DNA of 64,000 nucleotides from an uncultured Halomonas sp. (GCF_947500835.1 NZ_CANMTQ010000001.1:310001-374000); one strand, 5' to 3'; positions 25,446 to 35,505 are shown, numbered from the stretch's first letter. Made by a program: numbers and translations. Notes: generated by a model from the sequence alone, not told the origin.

Positions 25446-25862
25446 ATGATCGACGCGGCACTGCTGGAGCGTATCATCGATGCATCCGAGGATGGCATCG
25501 TGGTCGCCGAGCAGGAGGGCGACGATACCATCCTCATCTACGTCAACCAGGGGTTCGAGCGCCTCACCGGTTATAGCGCTGATGAGATTCTCTATCAGGA
25601 TTGTCGTTTCCTGCAAAAGAGCGATCATGATCAGCCCGGCCTGGACAACATCCGCCAGGCCATCGCCGATCAGCGTCCTTGCCGTGAGGTACTGCGCAAC
25701 TACCGCAAAGACGGCAGTTTCTTCTGGAACGAGCTGTCGATCACGCCGGTGTTCGATGAACAAGACCAGCTTACTTATTTTGTCGGGGTGCAGAAGGATG
25801 TTACTGGGCATATGGAAGCCTTGGAACAGCTCGCTGCGCTACAGGCCAATCAGAGCTCATAA
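25446..25862 (+). CDS. Short LOV blue-light photoreceptor
   Basis: 138 residues from MIDAALLERIIDASEDG (an ATG five codons upstream is also possible). The LOV core is clear: GYSADEILYQDCRFLQ with the flavin-adduct Cys at residue 53, then IRQAIADQRPCREVLRNY and DGSFFWNELSITPV, and a short C-terminal helix. No effector domain. It is strikingly like the stand-alone Pseudomonas putida short LOV proteins as I remember them (Cys53, about 140 residues), which dimerise and respond to blue light. FMN binding is inferred. Confidence 0.9.
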   Translation: MIDAALLERIIDASEDGIVVAEQEGDDTILIYVNQGFERLTGYSADEILYQDCRFLQKSDHDQPGLDNIRQAIADQRPCREVLRNYRKDGSFFWNELSITPVFDEQDQLTYFVGVQKDVTGHMEALEQLAALQANQSS

Positions 25863-25964
25863 AACTTTGGGTTTTTCCGCGAAATGCTTGTCATCGCCTT
25901 CAACCAGCGCTATATAGCCAACAAAGGGATATATCTAATATAGAACGCTAGCGGAGGGTCGAGC

Positions 25965-26159
25965 ATGAGCGACGATACGCTTGGTGACGAACAACTCGAC
26001 GATCAAGATAGTTACGAAGCCGACAATGATGCCCAGTATCATCGTTCCCGGAGTCCACGCAACGATACATTGCGTCTGCGCCGCCAGGTCGAGGCATTGC
26101 TGGAAGAGCGTCGATTGAAGCGGGCAATAGAAGACGACTGGGATCTGGAAGAAGAATAA
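25965..26159 (+). CDS. PA3496-family small protein
   Basis: 64 residues, acidic first half and last residues with a basic helix between (RLRRQVEALLEERRLKRAIEDDW). This C-terminal pattern is that of the PA3496 family, described as putative envelope integrity proteins in Pseudomonas. A GGAGG-like AGCGGAGGGTC lies upstream. No molecular function is known. Confidence 0.75.
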   Translation: MSDDTLGDEQLDDQDSYEADNDAQYHRSRSPRNDTLRLRRQVEALLEERRLKRAIEDDWDLEEE

Positions 26160-26296
26160 CGTTTGACGTCACACCCTACCTTCAAAGTGCGTCAGCACGA
26201 TTACCTCGGCTGGCGTAAATCATGGACTGGCCTTTCCCCGGTGCGACCACTATCATCAAGGCCACCTAAATCCCAACATGATGGCAATGGATTTCC

Positions 26297-27958
26297 ATGG
26301 CGCAATACGTCTACACCATGAATCGGGTGGGCAAGGTCGTGCCCCCGAAGCGCGAGATACTCAAGAACATCTCGCTATCCTTTTTCCCTGGCGCAAAGAT
26401 CGGCGTTCTCGGTCTCAACGGCTCGGGCAAGTCGACACTGCTGCGCATCATGGCAGGCGTCGATACCGAATATAACGGCGAGGCCCGGCCAATGCCGGGT
26501 CTCAACATTGGCTATCTGCCCCAGGAACCGGAGCTTGACGACAGCAAGAGCGTGCGCGAAATCGTCGAGGAAGCCGTAGGTGAGATCAAGAAGGCCCAGG
26601 AACAGCTGGATGCCGTCTATATCGCCTATGCGGAGCCGGATGCAGATTTTGACGCTTTGGCCGCAGAACAGGCGCGCCTGGAGAATCTGATCGAAGCTGC
26701 TGATGCCCACAACCTTGAGCGCAAGCTCGAGGTAGCTGCCGAAGCGCTGCGCCTGCCACCCTGGGACGCCAACGTCGGCGTGCTTTCCGGGGGCGAGCGC
26801 CGCCGGGTGGCGCTATGTCGATTGCTGCTTTCCAATCCGGACATGCTGCTGCTGGACGAGCCCACCAACCACCTGGATGCGGAATCCGTGGCCTGGCTCG
26901 AGCGCTTCCTGCACGATTATCCCGGCACCGTCGTGGCCATCACCCACGATCGTTATTTCCTGGACAACGTGGCGGGCTGGATTCTTGAACTCGACCGCGG
27001 TCAGGGCATTCCCTTTGAAGGCAACTACTCCAACTGGCTGGAAGCCAAGGAAAAGCGCCTGGCCCAGGAAGCCAAGCAGGAAGCTTCCCGGCAGAAGGCC
27101 ATCAAGGACGAACTCGAGTGGGTGCGCAGCAACGCCAAGGGCCGCCAGGCCAAGAGCAAGGCGCGCCTCAATCGATTCGAGGAGATGCAGTCCGGCGACT
27201 TCCAGAAACGTAACGAGACCAACGAGATCTACATTCCGCCCGGTCCGCGCCTGGGCGACAAGGTGATCGAACTGCACGATGTTACCAAGCGCTACGACGA
27301 CAAGCTATTGTTCGAGAACCTGTCGTTTCAGGTACCCAAAGGGGCCATCGTCGGCATCATCGGCGGCAACGGTGCGGGCAAGTCGTCACTGTTTCGAATG
27401 ATCAATGGCGCGGAACAGCCGGACGAAGGTGAAATCGTCATCGGCGACACCGTGCAGATCGCCTATGTCGAGCAGCTGCGCGACGGCCTCGATAACAAGC
27501 AGACCGTATGGGAGGCGGTGTCCGAAGGCCAGGACATGCTCAACATCAACGGCTACGAGGTATCTTCGCGAGCCTATGTGGGTCGCTTCAACTTCAAGGG
27601 CAACGATCAGCAAAAACGCCTGTCGGAGCTTTCCGGCGGCGAGCGTGGCCGCTTGCAGCTGGCCCAGACCTTGAAACAAGGCGCCAACGTGCTGCTGCTT
27701 GACGAACCCTCCAACGACCTGGACATCGAGACCCTGCGGGCACTTGAAGAAGCACTGCTGGCTTTCCCCGGCTGTGCCCTGGTGATTTCCCACGATCGCT
27801 GGTTCCTTGACCGTATTGCCACTCATATCCTCGCCTACGAAGGCGATTCCCAGGTGGTGTTCTTCGAGGGCAACTACAGCGACTACGAAGTGGATCACAG
27901 GAAGCGGGTCGGTAACGACACGCCGAAGCGCATGAAGTACAAGCGTATCGATGCCTGA
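26297..27958 (+). CDS. ettA: Energy-dependent translational throttle protein EttA (ABC-F)
   Basis: 553 residues, the usual length. Two ABC domains: Walker [10 protein letters not shown] and GGNGAGKSS, signatures [13 protein letters not shown] and [12 protein letters not shown], Walker [13 protein letters not shown] and [12 protein letters not shown], plus the arm/linker region around residues 85-130 and 240-320. No membrane part. EttA binds the ribosomal E site and gates initiation according to ATP/ADP. A strong terminator follows 90 bases on. Confidence 0.96.
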   Translation: MAQYVYTMNRVGKVVPPKREILKNISLSFFPGAKIGVLGLNGSGKSTLLRIMAGVDTEYNGEARPMPGLNIGYLPQEPELDDSKSVREIVEEAVGEIKKAQEQLDAVYIAYAEPDADFDALAAEQARLENLIEAADAHNLERKLEVAAEALRLPPWDANVGVLSGGERRRVALCRLLLSNPDMLLLDEPTNHLDAESVAWLERFLHDYPGTVVAITHDRYFLDNVAGWILELDRGQGIPFEGNYSNWLEAKEKRLAQEAKQEASRQKAIKDELEWVRSNAKGRQAKSKARLNRFEEMQSGDFQKRNETNEIYIPPGPRLGDKVIELHDVTKRYDDKLLFENLSFQVPKGAIVGIIGGNGAGKSSLFRMINGAEQPDEGEIVIGDTVQIAYVEQLRDGLDNKQTVWEAVSEGQDMLNINGYEVSSRAYVGRFNFKGNDQQKRLSELSGGERGRLQLAQTLKQGANVLLLDEPSNDLDIETLRALEEALLAFPGCALVISHDRWFLDRIATHILAYEGDSQVVFFEGNYSDYEVDHRKRVGNDTPKRMKYKRIDA

Positions 27959-28047
27959 TGCCGGTACCGTTGGCTGAACGATACTGCTGAACCGTTCGTT
28001 TAAACTGTTTGCCTGGCCTGTTTTACCTAGACTGTTCACCTAGATAT

Positions 28048-28080
28048 GGCTTCTTCTCGATATCGGGAAGAAGCCTTTTT
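28048..28080 (+). terminator. Rho-independent terminator after ettA
   Basis: Perfect nine-base stem GGCTTCTTC/GAAGAAGCC with a 10-base loop, followed by TTTTT. Confidence 0.85.
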
Positions 28081-28133
28081 CATCTGTGTCGCGGGCGAAA
28101 TCACAATAATATTGCGCCTACAAGGAATCACCC

Positions 28134-29471
28134 ATGTCTTCCAAAAGCACCAACCCGTTGCAGATCCTGAAGAGTTTTCGCTACAGCATCGCGTTCCTGC
28201 CCAGCCTGCTGGGGTTGATCTATTTTGTTCTTGCACTCGGTATCGTCGTTCCCTATGTCAATCCAGAGGCTTTGCCGGATTTTCTCGATTGGCTCAAGTT
28301 CAAGGAACAGGGGACTGCGAGCGCCCTGCTTTCGACCCTGATCGCCGGCATGATCTCGCTGATGGTATTCAGCTTTTCCATGGTCATGACGGTACTGTCC
28401 CAGGCAGGCAACAACTTTTCCCACAAGCTCGTGTTCGGCCTGGTATCCGAGCGCCCTTACCAGCGGGTCCTGGGCCATTATCTTGGTACCATCCTGTTCA
28501 TCCTCATCCTGCTGACCGTGCCGTTGAAAGGCGAAGTCCCAAGCCTATGGCGCTCCTTGGGTATTTACCTCGGCGTGATCATGGTGATGCACTGCCTGGG
28601 GCTTTTCGTTTTCTTTATCCATAACGTCTCTCAGTCGGTGCAGATAAACGCGATCACTGCAGGGCTTTATGACGAAACCCGAAATGCGCTTGCACGTCTC
28701 GAATCCCGAGAAGATTCCGAACGCTGGCGCTACATGAGCACACCCCCGGTCATCGACGAGAGCAGCCATGAGATTCTTTCCAACTACAGCGGTTATATTC
28801 AGCAGATGGATCTCGAGGCGGTGGCCAAGCTTGCCGAGCGTATCAATGGCGTCGTGAACATCAATTTTTCCTTCGGCGACTACACCGTCAAGGATTTTCC
28901 TCTGTTCAAGGTCGAAAGCCCCGAGCCACCTAGTGACAAATGGCGTGCGTCACTGCTGGGGGAACTGGTCTACGTGCAGGGCGAATCCCCGGGGGATATC
29001 TATCGGGACGGCCTGACCCAGCTGATGGAAATCGCCATCAAGGCGCTATCGCCGGGCATCAACGATCCTGGTACCGCGCGGCTGTGCATTCATCAACTCA
29101 CCGGGCTTTTGACTCGGCGACTCACGCTCACCCCTTGCAACATGCTCACCGATGACAAGGGCCATACCCGGGTGACCTGGCACGAGGAGCGCTTCGATAG
29201 CCTACTGTACCGGGTATTCTCGCCCATCTTTACCTATGGCAAGGAGGATCTGAGCATTAACATGGCGCTGCTACAGGCGCTGAAGACCTTGTCCTTGTAT
29301 GCCGGGACGGTGGAGCTCGATGCGCTCCAGGCTCATGCGCAGCGCGTCATAAACGCCTTGGAAGAGATTGTTCAAGACAGCCTTGATCGCCAGTTCATCA
29401 ATGAGCGCTTGAACAACGGCGAGCACCGCCTGAACTTGCCGACACTGCTGGCCGAGCCAACACAGCCTTGA
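28134..29471 (+). CDS. DUF2254 family membrane protein
   Basis: 445 residues, AAGGA seven bases before the ATG. Four membrane segments in the first ~170 residues (SIAFLPSLLGLIYFVLALG; LIAGMISLMVFSFSMVMTVL; LGTILFILILLTV; VIMVMHCLGLFVFFI), then a soluble domain with GNNFSHKLVFG and SPGINDPGTAR. This is the DUF2254 pattern; function unknown. Confidence 0.88.
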   Translation: MSSKSTNPLQILKSFRYSIAFLPSLLGLIYFVLALGIVVPYVNPEALPDFLDWLKFKEQGTASALLSTLIAGMISLMVFSFSMVMTVLSQAGNNFSHKLVFGLVSERPYQRVLGHYLGTILFILILLTVPLKGEVPSLWRSLGIYLGVIMVMHCLGLFVFFIHNVSQSVQINAITAGLYDETRNALARLESREDSERWRYMSTPPVIDESSHEILSNYSGYIQQMDLEAVAKLAERINGVVNINFSFGDYTVKDFPLFKVESPEPPSDKWRASLLGELVYVQGESPGDIYRDGLTQLMEIAIKALSPGINDPGTARLCIHQLTGLLTRRLTLTPCNMLTDDKGHTRVTWHEERFDSLLYRVFSPIFTYGKEDLSINMALLQALKTLSLYAGTVELDALQAHAQRVINALEEIVQDSLDRQFINERLNNGEHRLNLPTLLAEPTQP

Positions 29472-29534
29472 AAAACCCTATGGCCGTCGGCATTAATAAG
29501 TGGTGAGTCAATTCAATAGCGCATGGAGGCATGC

Positions 29535-30287
29535 ATGAGCCACGAGCCGAACGATCAGATTCAAGGAAAAGTCGTCGTTATCACCGGTGCCAGCAGCGGC
29601 CTAGGTGCCGAAACAGCGCGCCATCTTGCCAAGCGAGGCGCCAAGCTGGTACTCGCGGCGCGGCGCAAGGAGCGCCTCGACGACTTGGCCAAGGAGCTCA
29701 AGGAAATCGGCGCCGAAGCTTCGATCAAGGCCACCGACGTGACCGATCGCAGCCAGGTCGAAGCCCTCGTCAAGCATACAACGGACACCTTCGGCCGACT
29801 CGACGTGATGATTAACAACGCCGGATTGATGCCGCTCTCGCCGCTGGCCGAAGGCCGCATCGACGAGTGGGAGCAGATGATCGATGTCAACGTGAAGGGT
29901 GTGATGTATGGTATCTACGCCGCATTGCCGGTGATGAACCAGCAGCAGAGCGGGCATTTCATCAACCTCTCTTCCGTGGCGGGCCATGTGGTATTCCCGG
30001 GCAGTGCTGTCTACAGCGCCTCGAAATTTGCCGTCTGGGCCCTTTCGGAAGGCCTGCGCAAAGAAGCCGGACCCAACATTCGCACCACCACCCTCTCGCC
30101 GGGTGCCGTGCAAAGTGAGCTGCCCCAGAGCGTAGGCCACGACGAGACATCTAAGCAGGTCAATGACCTCTATGAAATGGCGATTCCCGCCGCCAGCGTG
30201 GCAAGGGCCATCGTTTACGCCATCGAGCAGCCGGCGGACGTGGATATCAACGAGGTGATCCTGCGTCCTACCGCACAGGAAATGTAA
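29535..30287 (+). CDS. SDR-family oxidoreductase
   Basis: About 250 residues from the ATG at 29535 (GGAGG five bases upstream; an earlier ATG at 29523 contains that site). Classical [16 protein letters not shown] for cofactor binding with RRKE favouring NADP, NNAG, and the catalytic YSASKFA. Closest in pattern to clavaldehyde-dehydrogenase/YdfG-like reductases. The substrate is not known. Confidence 0.88.
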   Translation: MSHEPNDQIQGKVVVITGASSGLGAETARHLAKRGAKLVLAARRKERLDDLAKELKEIGAEASIKATDVTDRSQVEALVKHTTDTFGRLDVMINNAGLMPLSPLAEGRIDEWEQMIDVNVKGVMYGIYAALPVMNQQQSGHFINLSSVAGHVVFPGSAVYSASKFAVWALSEGLRKEAGPNIRTTTLSPGAVQSELPQSVGHDETSKQVNDLYEMAIPAASVARAIVYAIEQPADVDINEVILRPTAQEM

Positions 30288-30310
30288 GAAGCCGCAGTTG
30301 CAGTAACCAA

Positions 30311-30343
30311 TGAGCCCCGTTCAAGACGGGGCTCATTTCATTT
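30311..30343. terminator. Bidirectional terminator between the SDR and the acyltransferase
   Basis: TGAGCCCCG/CGGGGCTCA forms a nine-base stem around TTCAAGA, followed by TTTCATTT on the plus strand. The genes on either side are convergent. Confidence 0.75.
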
Positions 30344-30369
30344 CTGGCCTTCGCTCTCGACCTTCGCCT

Positions 30370-31284
30370 TCAATAAGGGCTCGGCTCTCCTGGCGGCCGT
30401 GTTTTGAAGCGCCGATGCAACCACAGATACTGCTCCGGATGACGTCGAATCGCCGCTTCGATGACCGCATTGATACGAGCGGCGTCTTCTATCTCATCGC
30501 CGCTGGGAAAGTTTTCCAGGGCCGGCAGGTATTCTAGGGTATAGGTTCGATTATCCGGATTGCGATGAAAGATCAAAGGCATGACCGGGGCGCCGGTCAT
30601 GCGAGCGATCTTCCCGGTGAGTTTGATAGTGGCCGCTTCGACGCCAAAAAACGGTGCAAACACGCTGGCTTCGCGACCAAAGTCCTGGTCCGGGGAGTAC
30701 CACACTGCGTGACCGTTCTTGATACGCCTTACTACGCCGCGCAGGTCGTGGCGATCGATGGCCGCACCGAAAATATGACGCCGCGCCCGGGTCATAAAAC
30801 GCTCGAACAAGGCATTGTCGTGGGGTCGATACACCACGTCCGCAGGAAAGAACAGCGAGTGCAGCGCGCCACCTAGATCAAGCGTGGAAAAATGAATGCC
30901 AATGATCAGCGCGCCCTTGCCCTGGGCCATGGCCTGCTGCATGTTCCGTTCGCCCTGAAAGGTAACGCGATGGCGCAGATGTTCCGGATCACGGCACCAG
31001 CCCGTGGCGGTCTCGAGAATGCCGATGCCGTTGGCAATAAAGGTTTCCCGCACCAGGCGTGCATGGCGCTCTTCGTCGAGTTCGGGAAATGCCAGGCGAA
31101 GGTTGGTCTCCGTGATATGACGCCGACGCTTGGCAAAGCGCCAGGCCATGAGGCCGATCGTCTTGCCTACCCAAAGCTTGAGGGGCCAGGGCAGCCAGGC
31201 CCCTACACGCATCAGGCCGATGGCCAGCCAGGTGGGCCAGTACCTGGGCGCCAGGAAGGAAACATTGGAAGGAGTCTCTGTCAT
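30370..31284 (-). CDS. LpxL/HtrB-type lipid A acyltransferase
   Basis: About 304 residues from MTETPSNVSF (GAGG just upstream). One N-terminal membrane segment, then the HX4D catalytic motif in IGIHFSTLDLGG, and the family blocks VYRPHDNALF, VWYSPDQDFG and the C-terminal WLHRRFKTRPPGE. Such enzymes add a secondary acyl chain to Kdo-lipid A on the inner membrane. Whether it is LpxL or LpxM cannot be decided here; a second, more divergent member is at 59092. Confidence 0.9.
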   Translation of the reverse strand: MTETPSNVSFLAPRYWPTWLAIGLMRVGAWLPWPLKLWVGKTIGLMAWRFAKRRRHITETNLRLAFPELDEERHARLVRETFIANGIGILETATGWCRDPEHLRHRVTFQGERNMQQAMAQGKGALIIGIHFSTLDLGGALHSLFFPADVVYRPHDNALFERFMTRARRHIFGAAIDRHDLRGVVRRIKNGHAVWYSPDQDFGREASVFAPFFGVEAATIKLTGKIARMTGAPVMPLIFHRNPDNRTYTLEYLPALENFPSGDEIEDAARINAVIEAAIRRHPEQYLWLHRRFKTRPPGEPSPY

Positions 31285-31365
31285 GCGCCTCGTCGCTTGT
31301 CCTGTTGCCAGTGTCAAAGCGGACTATTGTAGCGGGCTGAGGCGAGCGCGTCAGGCGTTTGCTTA

Positions 31366-31521
31366 GAACCTATTTACGATCTGCTGCGTGTCGGCCATAC
31401 ATCGTTAAATTCGGTCTCGTGCGCGAGTCCGATTAAAATACTCATTTACACCAGTAAACTCCGTTTTTTCGCCCGAATTTGCCTCGTCTGGCTCTAACTC
31501 GCTAAATCGTAAAATGGGTTC
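31366..31521. repeat. MITE-like element of 156 bp abutting the alr stop codon
   Basis: The ends GAACCTATTTACGAT and ATCGTAAAATGGGTTC are imperfect terminal inverted repeats. The interior has no ORF. TTA lies directly on both outer sides, consistent with a 3-bp target duplication, and the right-hand TTA is the alr stop (TAA on the minus strand). Non-autonomous element mobilised by an IS5-group-like transposase is an inference. Confidence 0.65.
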
Positions 31522-32637
31522 TTATACCGCTTCGTTCCAATCCTTAAAATAGTGGCGCGGCACTCGCGGCAACAGGCCGGTCAGAAGGGTATAGCTGATG
31601 GTGTCGCAGTGACGGGCCACCTCATCCACGGACAGCATCGCCCCGCTTGCATCCTGGCCCCACAGGGTGACACGACTGCCGATACCCGCGTCCGGCAATG
31701 CTGTGATATCCACCGTGAGCATGTCCATCGAGACCTTGCCCGCCAGCATGCTGCGCTGGCCATCGATCAATACCGGTGTGCCGTCCCGAGCATGGCGATC
31801 ATAGCCATCGCCATAGCCCGCTGCGACTACACCGATTCTGGAAGGCGCCGGGGTTATCCAGCGTCCGCCATAGCCCACCGGCTCTCCTGGGCCAAGCTCC
31901 TGCACCGCAATGATCTCGGAGCGCAGCGTCATCACCGGCCTGAGGCTGCGACTGGCATCGTTGGCGCCTTCCAGGGGGTCGCTGCCGTAAAGCATGATGC
32001 CTGGACGATTCCAGGCACCGTGGGACTCTGGCCAGGCCAAGGTGGCCGGCGAATTGGCAAGGCATGTAGGCGCGTTCAGCGCTGTCGCCCAATCGTTCAA
32101 AAGCTGCAATTGACGGTGAAAATAGCGCGGCTCCAGCGCATCCGCGGTGGCAAAATGGCTCATCAGATGCAAATCACACACCCGATCCGGCGCATCCAGC
32201 AGACGCTGCCAGATACCTTCAATGTTCTGCTCGGAGAAGCCCAGACGATGCATGCCGGAATCCATCTTGACCCAGACCGGTATCGGCCGGCGTGGGCGAT
32301 AGGCAAGCAGAGCCTCGACCTGCCATTCACTGTGGACTGCCGTCCATAATCCCAGCGACTCGATCAGCGGCAACTCCTCGGCCTGGAAAAACCCTTCCAA
32401 TAGCACGATAGGTTTGTCGATACCGTCTTGCCGCAGTGCTTGGGCTTCCTCGATACAGGCCACCGCGAACGCCGGAGCCAGATCATCGAGAGCCCGGGCA
32501 CAGGCCAAGGCGCCATGACCATAAGCATTCGCCTTGAGCACCGCCAGTGACTGACTGTGGGGTGCAAGCGCCTGGGCCAGACGATAATTGTGACGCAGTG
32601 CGTCCAGATCTATTTCGGCGATTAATGGACGACTCAC
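31522..32637 (-). CDS. alr: Alanine racemase
   Basis: 371 residues, GTG start with GGGAG nine bases upstream. PLP-binding Lys35 in VLKANAYGHG, the second active-site Tyr region GYGDGYDR, and VSMDMLTVD near the C-terminus. Converts L- to D-alanine for peptidoglycan; whether it is the biosynthetic (Alr) or catabolic (DadX) type is not clear as no dadA is adjacent. Confidence 0.95.
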   Translation of the reverse strand: MSRPLIAEIDLDALRHNYRLAQALAPHSQSLAVLKANAYGHGALACARALDDLAPAFAVACIEEAQALRQDGIDKPIVLLEGFFQAEELPLIESLGLWTAVHSEWQVEALLAYRPRRPIPVWVKMDSGMHRLGFSEQNIEGIWQRLLDAPDRVCDLHLMSHFATADALEPRYFHRQLQLLNDWATALNAPTCLANSPATLAWPESHGAWNRPGIMLYGSDPLEGANDASRSLRPVMTLRSEIIAVQELGPGEPVGYGGRWITPAPSRIGVVAAGYGDGYDRHARDGTPVLIDGQRSMLAGKVSMDMLTVDITALPDAGIGSRVTLWGQDASGAMLSVDEVARHCDTISYTLLTGLLPRVPRHYFKDWNEAV

Positions 32638-32664
32638 AGCTTAAGACTCCCGAGGATGAGCGTT

Positions 32665-32810
32665 AGGGAAGCGCTGAATAAATCGGCGAACCGAATGAAG
32701 CGCAAGGCGCACGGAACGCAAAAGGCGAGACATAACTTGGGGTTAGGCGAGCCTTTGAGTACCGCGCAACGCAGCGATACGCCGGTGCAGACATTTATTC
32801 AGTGTTTCCT
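32665..32810. repeat. MITE-like element (~145 bp) abutting the TolC-family stop codon
   Basis: GGAAGCGCTGAATAAAT at the left and ATTTATTCAGTGTTTCC at the right are inverted repeats with two mismatches over 17. TTA flanks both sides within a base. The CTGAATAAAT ends are like the tips of IS5-group elements as I know them. No ORF inside. The right-hand TTA is the stop codon (TAA) of the TolC-family gene. Confidence 0.7.
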
Positions 32811-34357
32811 TATCGCGATGACGGCGGCGTGGGCCGCGCACCAATGTTCATGAGGGCGTCGTCGTCAACGTCCTTCGCGGAGAAGTCCAGGCTGACCGAC
32901 AGATCATCTCGCAGCCAGTCATTGAGCGCACGAATGTCACGCACATCCAGTACCCCGGCGGCCTGGCGCAGCGCTATCAGATCCGTTACATAGTCGTAGC
33001 GGGATTCTGCATAGTTGGCCAGCGCATCATAAAGATTCTGCTCCGCGTCGAGCACATCGACGATGTTACGCGTACCAACCTCGTAACCGGAGCGCGTCGC
33101 CTCTAGGGCACTGCGGTTGGAGACGATGGCCTGGCGCCGCGCCTCGACGGTGGACACATCGTTGTTGACCTCTGTCAGCAGCGAACGCACCTGCTGCACG
33201 GTTTCGCGCCGCTGGGACTCGAAGTCGTACTGGGAAGCTTCCAGGCGATAGCTCGACTGATTGACCTGGGCGCTTGTTCTGCCCCCGCTGAAGATGGGCA
33301 CGCTGGCTCTCAGGCCGATCTGACCAGCGGAGTTGTGACCATCCAGGTAGTCGATATCGGTCTTGGAATAGTCATAGCGTACGAAGGCGCCAAGGGTAGG
33401 CAGATGCCCTGAGCGGGCAATGTCCACGTTGCTGTTGGCAACGTCGATCGCCGCTTGTGTAGCCAGCAGCGTCGGGTTGTTTTCCATGGCCAGGGCCGTC
33501 CAGGCCTCCCGAGTATCAGGCAATGGCGTTTCGATCGGCAGATCTTCTGAAAGCCCTTCGATACTATCGTAGCGTTTACCGGTAAGACGTTCGAGCTGTT
33601 CGAAACTGACCTGCAGATCGCTACGGGCCGCGATGCGCTCGGCCCGGGCCAGGTCCGCCGATGCCTGGGCTTCCTGCACGTCGGTGATGGCGATCAAGCC
33701 TACCTCGAACTGCTCCCTGGCCTGTTCGAGTTGACGCCCGATGGCCTTTTCCTGGGCGATTCTGGACTCCAGGATATCCTTGGCCCTCAATATGCCGAAA
33801 TACGCCTGAGATGTCTGAGAAATCAACTCCAGACGATCACTCAGCAGCGAGAACCCCTGCTGGTCGATCTCCTCTTCGGCACGCTGCAGCTCGAACCAGT
33901 TCCTGGCATCGAAAATTGCCTGGGTGGCTTCCACGCCAATGCTGGTGGAGTTGTAGTTGTCATCACTAGGACTGCCCGCCGATGAGAAACCACCTGCACC
34001 TACGCCACCCGGCGTACTACCGCCCGTGGTATCGCCACCTGTCGTATCGCCAACAGAAGAGCCTGTTGCCGCTGCCCCGGCAAAGGAGCTTTCTTCATAG
34101 GTCTTGTTGTGCGCGGCGCTGGCGGTGGCGTTGATCTGCGGCAACAGATCTCCCCGCTCAACATTGCGTCCTTCCTCGACGCTGCGATAGATCGAGAGTG
34201 ACGATGCCAGATCGGCGCTGTTTTCCAGAGCGTCCCGGGTAATGGTTATAAGATCCGCCGCCAAAACCTGTGAAGAAAACATGACCGCTGCCGCCAAGGG
34301 CAGCAGCTTATATGGTAATCGACGGTTGCGTGGAGGAAGAGCACCTGAGGAGGGCAT
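32810..34357 (-). CDS. TolC-family outer-membrane efflux protein
   Basis: About 515 residues from MPSSGALPPRN (AAAGGA eight bases upstream; an ATG two codons earlier is also possible). Signal peptide ending QVLAADL, then two repeats of the outer-membrane factor fold (ENSADLASSL...; AMENNPTLLATQAAIDVANSNVDIARSG). An extended Gly/Ser/Thr-rich stretch with TTGGDTTGGSTPGG (~residues 100-135) sits in a loop. It is the trimeric exit duct of tripartite pumps or type I secretion; partners are not in the window. Confidence 0.9.
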   Translation of the reverse strand: MPSSGALPPRNRRLPYKLLPLAAAVMFSSQVLAADLITITRDALENSADLASSLSIYRSVEEGRNVERGDLLPQINATASAAHNKTYEESSFAGAAATGSSVGDTTGGDTTGGSTPGGVGAGGFSSAGSPSDDNYNSTSIGVEATQAIFDARNWFELQRAEEEIDQQGFSLLSDRLELISQTSQAYFGILRAKDILESRIAQEKAIGRQLEQAREQFEVGLIAITDVQEAQASADLARAERIAARSDLQVSFEQLERLTGKRYDSIEGLSEDLPIETPLPDTREAWTALAMENNPTLLATQAAIDVANSNVDIARSGHLPTLGAFVRYDYSKTDIDYLDGHNSAGQIGLRASVPIFSGGRTSAQVNQSSYRLEASQYDFESQRRETVQQVRSLLTEVNNDVSTVEARRQAIVSNRSALEATRSGYEVGTRNIVDVLDAEQNLYDALANYAESRYDYVTDLIALRQAAGVLDVRDIRALNDWLRDDLSVSLDFSAKDVDDDALMNIGARPTPPSSR

Positions 34358-34475
34358 CGACATTATCCTTTCTGAGCCTATGCGGAATGATACATACAAT
34401 GACGCATGTTTCCCTGCTAATCAATGTTTCACGTCAAGACTCGCGTGCAAAGCATCGCCTTGAATAGAACACAAT

Positions 34476-34506
34476 GACGAACGCGAGCCATTGGCTCGCG
34501 TTCGTC
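34476..34506 (-). terminator. Probable terminator of the rpoS operon
   Basis: GACGAACGCGAGCC/GGCTCGCGTTCGTC is a 14-base perfect stem with a tiny loop, 25 bases after the rpoS stop. The leftward tail (ATTGTGTTC) is only mildly U-rich. Confidence 0.6.
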
Positions 34507-34530
34507 GTCTTCATCACATTAGACCAACGC

Positions 34531-35505
34531 CTACTCGAAGATGGCTTCCAGGGTCAGATTCTGCTTCTCGAGCACTCGGCGCAGCTTCTTGAGCGCCTCG
34601 ACCTGGATCTGACGCACGCGTTCCCGAGTAAGGCCAATCTCTTCGCCGACTTCTTCCAGGGTCGAAGCTTCGTGACCATGCAGACCAAAGCGGCGCACCA
34701 CCACTTCCATCTGCTTATCGGTCAGCTCCACCAGCCAATCATCAACATGCTGCTTGACATCGATGCTGACCAAGGAGGATTCAGGGCCACATGCGTTCTC
34801 GTCGGCCAGGGTCTCGATCAGCGGTTTGTCACTTTCGCCACCCAGGGGGTAATCCACGGAGGATATGCGCTCATTGAGCCCCAGCATCTTCTTGACCACG
34901 CCCACGGGCTTATCGAGAAAATCGGCAATCTCTTCGGCGGTCGCTTCGTGATCGAGCTTCTGAGTCAATTCCCGCGCGGCGCGCAGATAGATATTGAGTT
35001 CCTTGACTACGTGAATGGGCAGACGAATGGTGCGCGTCTGGTTCATCAATGCGCGTTCGATAGTTTGACGAATCCACCAGGTGGCGTAGGTCGAAAAGCG
35101 AAAACCGCGCTCCGGGTCGAATTTTTCCACCGCCCGAATCAACCCAAGGTTGCCCTCCTCGATCAGGTCTAGCAGCGATAGCCCGCGATTGAGATAGCGC
35201 CTTGCGATCTTGACCACCAGACGCAGGTTGGATTCGATCATACGTTGACGCCCTGCCGGGTCACCGCGTTGGGCCAGGCGTCCGAAATGAACCTCTTCTT
35301 GCGGTGTCAGTAGGGGAGAAAAACCGATTTCATTAAGATAGATCTGAGTAGCATCAAGACTTTGATGGTAGTTGTTTTCTTCGCGGCTCAGCGCTTTTTC
35401 AAATGCCGCCTCTTCCTTGGCTTCCACTTCATCACCGATGACCTCGACCTCGTCATCCACATCATTGAGATCAACTTCTTGAAGATTCCTTTCAAGCATG
35501 CTCAT
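34531..35505 (-). CDS. rpoS: RNA polymerase sigma factor RpoS
   Basis: 324 residues. Sigma region 1.2 ([18 protein letters not shown]), region 2 ([48 protein letters not shown]), region 3, and region 4 helix-turn-helix ([20 protein letters not shown]). It is the stationary-phase and general stress sigma factor. Placed directly after nlpD as in other gammaproteobacteria, where the main rpoS promoter lies inside nlpD. Confidence 0.97.
   Translation of the reverse strand: MSMLERNLQEVDLNDVDDEVEVIGDEVEAKEEAAFEKALSREENNYHQSLDATQIYLNEIGFSPLLTPQEEVHFGRLAQRGDPAGRQRMIESNLRLVVKIARRYLNRGLSLLDLIEEGNLGLIRAVEKFDPERGFRFSTYATWWIRQTIERALMNQTRTIRLPIHVVKELNIYLRAARELTQKLDHEATAEEIADFLDKPVGVVKKMLGLNERISSVDYPLGGESDKPLIETLADENACGPESSLVSIDVKQHVDDWLVELTDKQMEVVVRRFGLHGHEASTLEEVGEEIGLTRERVRQIQVEALKKLRRVLEKQNLTLEAIFE

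Noticed and set aside
34400..34530. Rsm-type regulatory RNA next to rpoS, as in pseudomonads
   Set aside because: No series of GGA-loop hairpins; only one long stem that fits a terminator.
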